Assembly (NCBI RefSeq): GCF_014651615.1
Contig: NZ_BMXF01000009.1
Location: forward strand, 1 to 64,000
DNA: 64,000 bases
Direction of reading: 5' to 3'
Origin: Persicitalea jodogahamensis
GTDB lineage: Bacteria > Bacteroidota > Bacteroidia > Cytophagales > Spirosomataceae
Numbering within the stretch: position 1 is the stretch's first letter; every line of letters begins with the position of its first letter. A program made the position numbers and the translations under genes. Under the pieces are notes generated by a model, which did not search any database, was not told the origin of the DNA, and was given only the letters and a program-made list of their open reading frames with translations. Shown here one piece after another: positions 25,537 to 34,301 of this stretch.

Positions 25537-27147
25537 ATGAAAAACGGTTTTGAATCAATGAGAAAAACAAGCTTTTTCCTGCTTCTGTCCTTTGCCTTAC
25601 AAAGCCTTGGCGCGCAGCCAACCAAGAAGCCGAGCGCGATCCGCCCCAACGTCCTCTTCATCGCTGTGGACGACCTCAAGCCATTGCTCAGCGCCTACGG
25701 TGAGTCCCGAATGAAGACGCCAAACATCGACCGCCTGGCCCGGATGGGGACGGTGTTCCTGAACAACTACTGCCAGCAGGCTGTGTGCGCCCCGACGCGG
25801 GCGAGTCTGCTCACCGGGCAGCGGCCCGACTACACGCAGGTCTGGGATCTGGAAACGCTGATGCGGGATAAGAACCCCGATATCCTGACCCTGCCGCAGT
25901 ACTTCCGGCAGAATGGCTACACCACCACCGGACTGGGCAAGGTGTTCGACAGTCGCTCGGTGGACAAAATGCTGGATGAGCCTTCCTGGTCGGTTCCCTT
26001 TGACAAGCTGGAAGAAGCGGATTACGCAGCGGGCTACGGGCGTCCGAAAGCCAACTACTATCAGGGACCCGAAACCCTGAAATTGTTGGAGGAAATTCGG
26101 ACCAAGGCCGGGAAAATGGGGCTGAAAGGAGAGAAACTGAAAGACTACCTCAACAAAAACCGGGGACCGGCGGTGGAATCTGCCGAAGTACCCGACGATG
26201 CCTACCAGGACGGGGCCGTAGCCAAAAAAGCCGTGGCGACCATAGCCCGGCTGGCGAAGGACGGCCAGCCGTTTTTCTACGCTGCGGGCTTCGTGCGTCC
26301 GCACCTGCCTTTTGTGGCACCCAGGAAATACTGGGACTTGTACGACCGCGAGGAAATCAACACCGCCGCCTACCAGCAATTTGCGACTGACTCACCGCAG
26401 TTTGCCTACCAGGCATCGGGCGAACTGGTGAACGCGTATCTGCTGCCCAACGGCGACCGCTACCCTACGGGCTATGCACCGAAGCCCACCGAAATGCAGA
26501 AAGAGCTCATCCATGGCTACTATGCCGCTGTGAGCTACATGGATGCACAGGTGGGCAAACTACTGGACGCTCTCGACGAGCAAGGCTTGACCAAAAATAC
26601 CATCATTGTGTTGTGGGGCGATCACGGCTGGCATCTAGGTGACCACGGCATATGGTGTAAGCACACCAACTTCGAGCAAGCCACCCGCGCGCCGCTCATC
26701 ATCGCCGCCCCCGGCCTCACGGGTGGGCAGAAGGCAGAAGGGTTGACCGAGTTCGTGGATGTTTTCCCAACCCTAACTGACCTGGCTGGACTCAAAACGC
26801 CGGAAAAACTGGCTGGAAAAAGTCTGGTGCCGATGATGAAAAACCCCAACGCCACTGTAAAGCGCTTCGCCCAGAGTCAGTACCCGCGCTCTACCAAAGA
26901 GTACGGGAAACTCATGGGCTACGCCATCCGCACGCCTCGTTACCGCTACGTGGCCTGGTTTGCCGAGGATTACGACAAAAACAAGGTACTGCCCAACGTC
27001 CGTCCCATCGCCGAGGAACTCTACGACTACGAAGACGACCCTAACGAGGAAATCAATTTCGCTGCTCACAGCGACCATCAGGATGCTCTGAAAGAACACC
27101 AGGTACTTTTAACGGAGTTTTTAGGCAGCCAGCCGCAGGCGCGGTAA
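25537..27147 (+). CDS. Iduronate-2-sulfatase-like sulfatase
   Basis: The 536-residue protein (alternative ATG at 25558, which starts the signal peptide directly) has the metal DD pair in FIAVDDLKPL and the sulfatase signature C84-APTR, with T in place of the usual S. The opening RPNVLFIAVDDLKPLLSAYG, the GKVFD block, VRPHLPFVAPRKYWDLYD and WGDHGWHLGDHGIWCKHTNFE are typical of iduronate-2-sulfatase-like enzymes. It is exported and needs formylglycine maturation. With the preceding lyase-like gene it suggests processing of a uronate-containing sulfated polymer. Confidence 0.9.
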   Translation: MKNGFESMRKTSFFLLLSFALQSLGAQPTKKPSAIRPNVLFIAVDDLKPLLSAYGESRMKTPNIDRLARMGTVFLNNYCQQAVCAPTRASLLTGQRPDYTQVWDLETLMRDKNPDILTLPQYFRQNGYTTTGLGKVFDSRSVDKMLDEPSWSVPFDKLEEADYAAGYGRPKANYYQGPETLKLLEEIRTKAGKMGLKGEKLKDYLNKNRGPAVESAEVPDDAYQDGAVAKKAVATIARLAKDGQPFFYAAGFVRPHLPFVAPRKYWDLYDREEINTAAYQQFATDSPQFAYQASGELVNAYLLPNGDRYPTGYAPKPTEMQKELIHGYYAAVSYMDAQVGKLLDALDEQGLTKNTIIVLWGDHGWHLGDHGIWCKHTNFEQATRAPLIIAAPGLTGGQKAEGLTEFVDVFPTLTDLAGLKTPEKLAGKSLVPMMKNPNATVKRFAQSQYPRSTKEYGKLMGYAIRTPRYRYVAWFAEDYDKNKVLPNVRPIAEELYDYEDDPNEEINFAAHSDHQDALKEHQVLLTEFLGSQPQAR

Positions 27148-27182
27148 AAGTACCCGCTAATCTGGACCAGGTTTCCGGATAC

Positions 27183-27875
27183 CTACCGGCTCGCCGACAC
27201 ACTCGTCTCTATGCCGCGCTTGGCATCACGCTTAAGCTTACTGTTGGCTGTGATGACAACCTCCACTCTCCGATTCATCGATTGCTTATCAGAATCAGTG
27301 GTGAGTAGTTGTGCTTCGCCGTATCCTACGGATTCGAGTCGCTTTGACTTTACATTTTTGGCTCTGAGGTAGGTGGAAACAGCCTTTGCCCGCTTTTCCG
27401 ACAAATCCTGATTGTAGCTGTCTGTCCCCTTGCTATCCGTATGACCCTCGATCAGGATGTCGGTGTCTTCGTATTCGTTCAAAACTTCCGCCACATTGTC
27501 AAGGTTTTTGCGGGTTTCCGCCGTTAGTGCATAGGAGTCGAAGCCAAAAAGCAGACCGGAGTCGAAAGTCATTTTTATGCCTTCGCCGATGCGTTCTACT
27601 TTGGCACCTTTCACTTCTTCTTCCAGTTTGCGGGCTTGCTTATCCATGTACAGTCCGATGAGTGTACCGGCAGTACCGCCCACGGCGGCCCCGATAATTG
27701 CTCCGACGGCGGTATTGCCCGATTTGTTGCCGATGACCGCTCCGGCCACCGCCCCGCCTCCGGCGCCGATAATAGCCCCTTTTTCCTGGTTGGAGAGCTT
27801 GCTGTTTTTGCAGGAGGGTAATGAGCAGACGCTGAACGCCAGCAAAAGGATCAGGTTTATCTTGACGGTTTTCAT
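27183..27875 (-). CDS. OmpA-family lipoprotein with glycine-zipper region
   Basis: The 230-residue protein has a lipoprotein signal (SLPSC, Cys22), then a glycine-zipper segment (GAIIGAGGGAVAGAVIG and AVGAIIGAAVGGTAGTLIG, about residues 33-77) and a C-terminal OmpA-type peptidoglycan-binding domain (about 100-215) with ILIEGHTDSKGTDSYNQDLSEKRA and the NRRVEV end. It probably anchors the outer membrane to peptidoglycan. It follows the beta-barrel gene at 27906 by 30 bases on the same strand, a plausible envelope pair. Confidence 0.92.
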   Translation of the reverse strand: MKTVKINLILLLAFSVCSLPSCKNSKLSNQEKGAIIGAGGGAVAGAVIGNKSGNTAVGAIIGAAVGGTAGTLIGLYMDKQARKLEEEVKGAKVERIGEGIKMTFDSGLLFGFDSYALTAETRKNLDNVAEVLNEYEDTDILIEGHTDSKGTDSYNQDLSEKRAKAVSTYLRAKNVKSKRLESVGYGEAQLLTTDSDKQSMNRRVEVVITANSKLKRDAKRGIETSVSASR

Positions 27876-27905
27876 AGGTGTCAGTTTTTCTGAAAAATGA
27901 GAAAT

Positions 27906-28574
27906 CTAAAATATCACAAAGCCCACTGTGGCCTGGAACAGGTTGTTTTTCCGTTTCAATTGTGAATTGAAACTCGAAGAGGCTGTATTGGTATCGATGA
28001 TATTGGAGGCATTGCCTTCATACCGGAGATCTAGGTTGATATTGCCGATATCAAAACCGACGCCCACCTGATAGCCGAGGGCTGCCTGTCTGAAGTTGTC
28101 CTCCACGCTGGTCGCTCCCACTTCATTGAGCGCATCGCGTAGTCCACCGTTTTCCGATAGCCGCAACGAAGCGATCGGCCCGGCGTTGATCCGAAGTACC
28201 TCCCCGATCCGGATACCTAAAAGTACTGGAACATCAAGGTTTGTAAACCGTACCTTGACCTCTTCCTGACTGTTACCGGCACTCCGGAACACGTTGAAAG
28301 TACCCCCTTTCTGGGAAAGCAATACTTCGGGTTGAATGAAAACGGAATTACCCAGTCGGAAGAACACGCCCCCCACGAAGCCTGTGAGTCGGGTACTTTT
28401 GTCGCCGATTCGTATCGATGGATCGGCGGAAGAGACAACCTCATCGCCCGAAAGACTGGATAAATTGGTTCCGGCTTTGATACCTATTTTGAAATTCCGG
28501 TTCTGAGCGGTAGCGAACGATGCGGTGAAAAGCATCAGGATCGACACCAGGTGAAAACGGTTTATTTTATTCAT
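27906..28574 (-). CDS. PorT-like outer-membrane beta-barrel protein
   Basis: The 222-residue protein starts at the ATG at 28574 with a signal peptide ending ATAQ; the longer frame upstream has no signal. The mature part alternates in beta-strand fashion (FKIGIKAGTNLSSL, GFVGGVFFRLGNSVFIQPEVLLSQKGG, YQVGVGFDIGNINLDLRYEG) and ends in F, as outer-membrane barrels do. This is the OMP_b-brl_2/PorT-like type found widely in Bacteroidota. Its role is unknown; it is first in a pair with the OmpA-like lipoprotein. Confidence 0.85.
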   Translation of the reverse strand: MNKINRFHLVSILMLFTASFATAQNRNFKIGIKAGTNLSSLSGDEVVSSADPSIRIGDKSTRLTGFVGGVFFRLGNSVFIQPEVLLSQKGGTFNVFRSAGNSQEEVKVRFTNLDVPVLLGIRIGEVLRINAGPIASLRLSENGGLRDALNEVGATSVEDNFRQAALGYQVGVGFDIGNINLDLRYEGNASNIIDTNTASSSFNSQLKRKNNLFQATVGFVIF

Positions 28575-28904
28575 GATCGTCCTATCTAGTTTAACAGTTT
28601 TGGAACAGGTGAAAAATATCGTTCCAGACGTGACACTGCGGACGTTTGCGTTGTCTTCACCACTTCCCTCCCCCGGACAAATGGTGGTCAGATCCGACAT
28701 GGGTAGTTGAAAAAGTAACCGGATTCCCGTCATCCAACCATGGAGGCTGCAGTCTAGGTCTTGTTGTTTTGTGGGTTTATTTCAAAAAAATAAAAATATT
28801 CTTATATCTCTGTAAGGTGTTTTTACCTGCTCACTTGTCTTTCTATCTGTACAGCCCGCAATTCGGTTTTTTCGTAAAACTCTATTTGTCAACCAAAAGG
28901 TGAT
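28575..28904. other. Gene-free divergent region upstream of the sigma factor
   Basis: This 330-base stretch separates the barrel gene (minus) from the sigma-factor gene (plus). The right half is AT-rich (about 28780-28880) and could hold a promoter, but I find no perfect TAnnTTTG with TTG spacing on either strand. No RNA gene or repeat is recognised. Confidence 0.5.
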
Positions 28905-29558
28905 ATGAAGGACGCTCATCGTAGCATGTATGGCATTGCAGAGGAAGAGAAGGAAAGCAGCCCGGTTCCTTTGCCGCACCTTCGCTCATCAGAGCCCGGT
29001 TTTGCTGTGTCCTCGGACGATGAACTATTCATCCGAAAAACGCTGGCCGACAATCCCCGGCTGGGGGTTGAATTGCTCTACAAACGCTACTACCAGCCCA
29101 TGTGTACGCACGCCGTGAAGTTTGTTGGCTCACGCGAGGTGGCCGAGGACCTGGTTTCGGAAATATTCTTTCGCTTCTATTCTCAAAATACCTTCCTCGA
29201 CATCGATACATCATATCGGCGGTACCTGTTCCGCACGGTTCGCAACCGGGCGTATAACTACCTCCGTTGGGATTTGAGCCGCAAAGCCGAGCTGTCCGAA
29301 GCTTCCCAAAAACCCATTCTCAAAGAACAGCAGCCCGATCAGATCAGTCAGTTTGAGGAACTCTATCACGACGTGGAGGAGGCCGTCAACAAACTACCCG
29401 TGGAGCGCCGCCGGATATACCTCATGCGGAAATTCGACGGTATGAAATACCAGGAAATTGCCGACGAACTGCACCTGTCCGTCAAAACTGTGGATGTGCA
29501 GCTCAACCGCGCCAACCAGTTTGTGCGGGGGCTTTTAAAGGAAAAATGGCTGCTTTAA
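28905..29558 (+). CDS. ECF-type RNA polymerase sigma factor (FecI-like)
   Basis: The 217-residue protein has sigma region 2 (about 60-120: LLYKRYYQPMCTHAVKFVGSREVAEDLVSEIFFRFY) and region 4 (about 155-210: VNKLPVERRRIYLMRKFDGMKYQEIADELHLSVKTVDVQLNRA), separated by a linker, as in sigma-70 family ECF factors of Bacteroidota. About 40 residues precede region 2. A FecR anti-sigma follows 57 bases downstream and a SusC receptor with signalling domain after that, so it probably switches on this locus in response to substrate at the outer membrane. Confidence 0.92.
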   Translation: MKDAHRSMYGIAEEEKESSPVPLPHLRSSEPGFAVSSDDELFIRKTLADNPRLGVELLYKRYYQPMCTHAVKFVGSREVAEDLVSEIFFRFYSQNTFLDIDTSYRRYLFRTVRNRAYNYLRWDLSRKAELSEASQKPILKEQQPDQISQFEELYHDVEEAVNKLPVERRRIYLMRKFDGMKYQEIADELHLSVKTVDVQLNRANQFVRGLLKEKWLL

Positions 29559-29615
29559 TTATATGGGAACGAACGGTTCGCCGCGCGGAGAATTACGCTA
29601 AATCACTCATTTGAA

Positions 29616-30611
29616 ATGAATGCAGAAGTAAATAAAGAATTCATATTCAACTACTTGTCAGGTAAATCAACTGCGTTACAAAAACAGTTGCTGGATGAGT
29701 GGGTGAAAAATCCAGCCAATGAGGAGCTGTTCTACCAGTGGCTGGTGGAGTATGAATACCGGCAACCGCAGTACCTGGCCGATGTGCAGGAAGCCACCGA
29801 ACGGTTTTTTGCCTATGCTGACCAGGCCGGGGAACATTTCAATTCTGAGCCGCTTCCGGAGGCAGGTTTTCCTGTTCGTTCGCGGCTATGGAGCTGGCTG
29901 GTAGCTGCTTCCGTAGCGATTCTGCTGGTAGGGAGCGGGGCTTTGTTCAAAGACCACCTGACCTATCAAACCTATCGCTCGGCCTATGGCGAGACCAAAA
30001 CCCTGATTCTGAGCGACAGTACACGCGTCGTACTGAACGCCAACTCTTCCTTACGGGTACCCAGATTTGGTTTTGGGAGTGAAACCAGGGAAGTGTTCCT
30101 GAGTGGCGAGGCCAACTTCGATGTGTCCCACCAGTCTGATAACCAGAAATTTATTGTAAGAACCGACAAGGAATTTGAAGTAGTAGTGCTGGGTACTGAA
30201 TTCACAATCTACGCGCGGGCGGCCAGGTCGAAAGTGATTTTGAACAAAGGAAAAGTACAACTCAACTACCGAGAAGGAAAGTCCCGGAAGCAACTCATGA
30301 TGAAACCCGGCGATCTGGTGACGCTGGATAGCAGCAACCACATCCGTCAGGAGGTGACCGCCCAGCCGGAACAATACGCCGCCTGGAAAGAGCACCGGTT
30401 TGTCTTTGATGATACCACCCTGGCCGAATTTGCAGAAATCATGCACGAAAATTACGGCATACGGGTACTTATCGAAGACAAAAACCTGGCTCAGCGAACG
30501 CTGGTGGGCTCTTTCCGCGCCGAAAGCCCTGACGAACTGCTCGAGATTATTTGCCGGATTTTCAACCTGAAAATGGTCAGGAATGGAGAGGTGGTGAAGC
30601 TGGTAGAATGA
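29616..30611 (+). CDS. FecR-family anti-sigma regulator
   Basis: The 331-residue protein has a cytoplasmic N-terminal part (1-90) expected to hold the sigma factor, one transmembrane helix (about 92-111), a periplasmic FecR domain (about 120-215, with TLILSDSTRVVLNANSSLR and VLGTEFTIYAR) and a C-terminal DUF4974-type domain (about 255-328). In known systems the SusC/FecA receptor's periplasmic STN domain contacts this region and releases sigma. Spacing to the sigma factor (57 bases) and to susC (41 bases) indicates one operon. Confidence 0.93.
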   Translation: MNAEVNKEFIFNYLSGKSTALQKQLLDEWVKNPANEELFYQWLVEYEYRQPQYLADVQEATERFFAYADQAGEHFNSEPLPEAGFPVRSRLWSWLVAASVAILLVGSGALFKDHLTYQTYRSAYGETKTLILSDSTRVVLNANSSLRVPRFGFGSETREVFLSGEANFDVSHQSDNQKFIVRTDKEFEVVVLGTEFTIYARAARSKVILNKGKVQLNYREGKSRKQLMMKPGDLVTLDSSNHIRQEVTAQPEQYAAWKEHRFVFDDTTLAEFAEIMHENYGIRVLIEDKNLAQRTLVGSFRAESPDELLEIICRIFNLKMVRNGEVVKLVE

Positions 30612-30652
30612 AAACGATCTGAAATCCAATACATCCTAAACCCTTTAATTCA

Positions 30653-33600
30653 ATGAAAAAAACACTACGTGCACCGCTATGGGCAGGCATGCTGCTGGCG
30701 GCCTTGTGGCTGGTTGGGCAGCCGGTTCTGGCGCAGACCTATGCCAGCAATAGCCAACTGCCGCCGAAAAGAAGCGCCCAAACCCAACCCGCCCAACAAA
30801 AACTCCGGGGCGTGCTGAATGACCTGAAAGCTCGCTACCGGGTGGATATCCTCTTTGAGGGAGGGTTGGTAGAAAACGTCACGGTTGCCACCAATTTGCT
30901 GGATTACGAAGCAAGTCTGGAACAGAACCTCGACAGAATACTGCGGGCGGCCAATCTGAACTACAAAAAAGTAAAAAGCGATACCTACGTAATTCTGGCC
31001 AACAGGAAGACATCACAGAACTCGCCCTCGGAAGTGGGGAGCCCACAAGAGATGGCCAGAGTCGAAAGCATTCCGGAGGCGGATATTTCACCGCTGGCTA
31101 GCCCGGGAAAGGTTGAGATCATGGTGCAGGTGGTTCGGGGAAAAGTAACGGAGGAAAACGGTGGCGGACTGCCGGGCGTGAGCGTTCTGCTGAAAGGTAC
31201 CCAACGCGGTACCACTTCGGATGCTGACGGAGACTTCCAGCTGGAAGTACCTGACGCGGCCTCGGTGCTGGTGTTCAGCTATGTCGGTTACCAGAGCCAG
31301 GAGGTAGTGGTAGGTAACCAGACCACCATCACGGTATCGCTGGTACCTGAGAGTAAGGCGTTGCAGGAAGTCGTGGTCACGGCATTGGGAATCAAGAAGC
31401 AGGCGAAAAGTTTGGGGTATGCCACCGCCACCGTGTCGCCGGAAGAAATGACGATCAACCGTACGGCAAACTTCATGAATGCACTGCAGGGCAAAATGGC
31501 GGGAGTCAACATTACGCCGCTGGGTTCGGGGCCGGCCGGGACGAGTAAGATCAGGATTCGCGGGCAGTCGTCGTTCGGCGGCAACAACTCGCCGCTGATT
31601 GTGGTCAATGGCGTGCCCATCGACAATACCAACAACGGCGCACGCGGCGACGTGAGCGAGCGCGGCAGCAACCGTACCTCCGACGGCGGCGACGGCCTGA
31701 GCAGCATCAACCCCGACGACATCGAGAGCATGACCGTGCTGAAAGGTGCGGCGGCTTCGGCCCTGTACGGCTCCCGCGCCAAGGATGGTGTCATTATGAT
31801 TACGACCAAAACACGCGGCGCGGGTTCAGGGGTATCGTTGACTTATAACACTAACTACACCACCGAAACGCCGCTGGATTACACGGATTACCAGTACGAA
31901 TACGGCCAGGGCGAGAACGGCGTGCGGCCCACTACGGCCTTCCCGGCCACGGGGCAGTGGAGTTTTGGCGAGAAATTCGCGCCCGGCATGACGCAGGTAC
32001 TTTTCGACAACCTGACGGTTCCCTACGAACCCGTCCGCAACCACGTCACGGACTACTACCGCAAGGGCTCGACCTTTACCAACACCCTTACACTGGCCTC
32101 GGGCGGCGACAACGGCGGGTTCAGCCTGTCGGTGTCCAATCTGGACAACAAGACCATTCTGGAAACCTCAGGCTACCACCGCCGGACGGTCAACCTCGGC
32201 TTCACGCAGACGGTCGCTAAAAAGCTGGTCGTGTCGGGCAACATCAACTACTCCAACGAGTATCGCAAAAACCCGCCCAACATCGCCGAGCAGGATTACA
32301 GCCCGGTCGTGATTTATAATATGGCCAATTCGATGCCGCTGGAATTGCTGGAACAGAATGCCTCCGATGAGAACGGAAACGAAGTGCGCTGGTCGCGCTT
32401 CACCAACCGTACCAATCCCTACTTCTCGCTCAAACGCTTCGACAACATCCGTAACGACCGCGTGTTCGGCAACCTGACGGCCCGCTACAACTTCACGGAC
32501 TGGCTTTTCCTGCAGGGACGCGTCGGGCAGGACTACTACTCCCGCGAGCAGGATTACAACCTGCCTACCGGCACGCAGCGGCAGCCTGCCGCCCCGGCCG
32601 GTTTCGTCAATGGGCAGTACGTGCAGGACGCCCGCAGCGTGCGTGAGCTCAACACGGATTTTCTGCTTGGTGTCAACAAAACGTTCGGTGTATTTGGCGT
32701 AAACGTCAATGCGGGCGGCAACCAGATGTACCGCCGGATTAGCCGTCACAATGTGTTCATTCAGGATTTTTACGTCCGTGATCTTTATACCATCGGCAAC
32801 GGACGCCAACGCGAGCCGAGCTATGAGTTCACGGAACGTAAGGTCAATTCGCTGTATGCTTCGGCGGAGGTCTCTTTCCGGGACTATCTGTTTATCAATG
32901 GCACGGCCCGCAACGATTGGTTCTCAACGCTATCACCCGCCAACCGGAGTATTCTGTACCCGTCCGTCACGGCTAGCTTTGTGTTCTCACAGGCATTTGC
33001 CACAGCGCTACCCGCCTGGATTAACTTTGGCAAAATCAGGGCGGGCTACGCCGAGGTGGGCAGCGACACCGATGTGTCGCCTTATGCCAACAATCTTTTT
33101 TACAACATCGACCCGCAGCAGTTTCCCTCGCCCAATGGCACGGGTCAGCCGCTCGCTAACATCAGCGGTACTACGGTTCCCAACGCCAACCTGCGGCCCA
33201 TGCGGGTTTCGGAGAAAGAATTTGGTCTGGAGTTGAAAATGTTCAACAACCGCGTGGGGCTGGACCTGACCTATTACGACAAGCTTTCCTCTGACCAAAT
33301 TCTCCGCGCCCAGACTTCCGACGCGGGCGGATACCTCACGCAGTTGATTAATGTAGGTCAAAGCCAGAACCGGGGTTTGGAAATGCTGGTGAATCTGGTA
33401 CCCCTCAAGACGCAGGATTTTAACTGGAATCTGATCTTCAACGCTGCCTACAACAAGACAAAAGTCCTGAATCTGGGCGACGATGTCAGCGACAATTCCA
33501 TCACCGTCGGCACGGGTGAGTTCACGGGCGAGTTGCGGCAGGTCGTGGGCCAGCCGCTGGGCCAGCTCTATGGCTTCGGTTACCTGCGCGATGAGCAGGG

Positions 33601-34198
33601 AAGGCAGGTTTTCGACGTGGGCAATGGCAGGGCCCTCCGCACACCCACCCAGATTGCCTTCGGCAGCGCATTGCCGCTATGGGTAGGAGGCATCACCAAT
33701 GGGTTCGACTACAAGGGAATCAGCGCCTCCTTTTTGGTAGATTTCAAACTGGGCCACAAGATGATCTCCGGCACCAACTTCAATGCCTGGCGGCACGGGC
33801 TGCACAAGGGAACGCTGCCGGGCCGCGAGGATGGTTTCGTAATCGGTGAAGGGGTGAATCCCAACGGAGAAACCAACCAGACCAAATCTGGCGTGCAGGC
33901 GTATTACGAAACGGTACGGTCGCAGAATATTGCCGAAGAATTCGTCTATAACGCAGGCCTGTGGCAACTGCGCCAAATCACGGTCGGTTATGATTTTACA
34001 AGATTCCTGACCTCGGTCCGCTTCATCAAAGGCCTTCGTGTGAACGCCGTAGCCAACAACGTGTCGGTCCTGAAAAAATGGGTGCCCAATATTCATCCCG
34101 AGCAATTCGGCTTCCCATCCGACAATCTGGTGGGACTGGAAGCCACGGGTTTGCCCGTCACGAGGAGCGTGGGCTTTAATGTTAACGTCAAATTTTAA
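30653..34198 (+). CDS. SusC/RagA TonB-dependent receptor with STN domain
   Basis: The 1181-residue outer-membrane protein has a signal peptide (1-28), an STN signalling domain (about 50-118), a CarboxypepD_reg-like domain (162-232, ending VVTALGIKKQ with the TonB-box-like EVVVTAL), a plug (about 238-385, with VVNGVPIDNT and SMTVLKGAAASALYGSRAKDGVI) and a 22-strand barrel ending in NVNVKF. It imports an oligomer or solute in partnership with the next gene, a SusD lipoprotein. The STN domain with the upstream FecI/FecR pair indicates substrate-controlled transcription. Confidence 0.96.
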   Translation: MKKTLRAPLWAGMLLAALWLVGQPVLAQTYASNSQLPPKRSAQTQPAQQKLRGVLNDLKARYRVDILFEGGLVENVTVATNLLDYEASLEQNLDRILRAANLNYKKVKSDTYVILANRKTSQNSPSEVGSPQEMARVESIPEADISPLASPGKVEIMVQVVRGKVTEENGGGLPGVSVLLKGTQRGTTSDADGDFQLEVPDAASVLVFSYVGYQSQEVVVGNQTTITVSLVPESKALQEVVVTALGIKKQAKSLGYATATVSPEEMTINRTANFMNALQGKMAGVNITPLGSGPAGTSKIRIRGQSSFGGNNSPLIVVNGVPIDNTNNGARGDVSERGSNRTSDGGDGLSSINPDDIESMTVLKGAAASALYGSRAKDGVIMITTKTRGAGSGVSLTYNTNYTTETPLDYTDYQYEYGQGENGVRPTTAFPATGQWSFGEKFAPGMTQVLFDNLTVPYEPVRNHVTDYYRKGSTFTNTLTLASGGDNGGFSLSVSNLDNKTILETSGYHRRTVNLGFTQTVAKKLVVSGNINYSNEYRKNPPNIAEQDYSPVVIYNMANSMPLELLEQNASDENGNEVRWSRFTNRTNPYFSLKRFDNIRNDRVFGNLTARYNFTDWLFLQGRVGQDYYSREQDYNLPTGTQRQPAAPAGFVNGQYVQDARSVRELNTDFLLGVNKTFGVFGVNVNAGGNQMYRRISRHNVFIQDFYVRDLYTIGNGRQREPSYEFTERKVNSLYASAEVSFRDYLFINGTARNDWFSTLSPANRSILYPSVTASFVFSQAFATALPAWINFGKIRAGYAEVGSDTDVSPYANNLFYNIDPQQFPSPNGTGQPLANISGTTVPNANLRPMRVSEKEFGLELKMFNNRVGLDLTYYDKLSSDQILRAQTSDAGGYLTQLINVGQSQNRGLEMLVNLVPLKTQDFNWNLIFNAAYNKTKVLNLGDDVSDNSITVGTGEFTGELRQVVGQPLGQLYGFGYLRDEQGRQVFDVGNGRALRTPTQIAFGSALPLWVGGITNGFDYKGISASFLVDFKLGHKMISGTNFNAWRHGLHKGTLPGREDGFVIGEGVNPNGETNQTKSGVQAYYETVRSQNIAEEFVYNAGLWQLRQITVGYDFTRFLTSVRFIKGLRVNAVANNVSVLKKWVPNIHPEQFGFPSDNLVGLEATGLPVTRSVGFNVNVKF

Positions 34199-34202
34199 TT
34201 GG

Positions 34203-34290
34203 GAATTAGGGAATGTGGAATATTGCTCTCGCCAGATACTTAGGGTCCAAATTATTCCGACATTCTCTAATTCTGACATTCCATAATCCC
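34203..34290. repeat. Inverted repeat, GAATTAGTGAATG-word family (copy 2)
   Basis: GAATTAGGGAATGT (34203-34216) pairs 13 of 14 with 34260-34273 across a 43-base loop. A second, looser complement of the same arm follows at 34274-34290, so the right side holds two tandem arm copies. It starts four bases past the susC stop. The loop contains TATTGCTCTCGCC, close to TATTGCTTTCACC in the copy at 35821. Confidence 0.8.
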
Positions 34291-34301
34291 ATATTGAAAT
34301 C

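Noticed and set aside
28575-28733. N-terminal extension of the barrel protein in frame
   Set aside because: The extra 53 residues lack a signal peptide, while ATG 28574 begins one directly; the extension is intergenic DNA.
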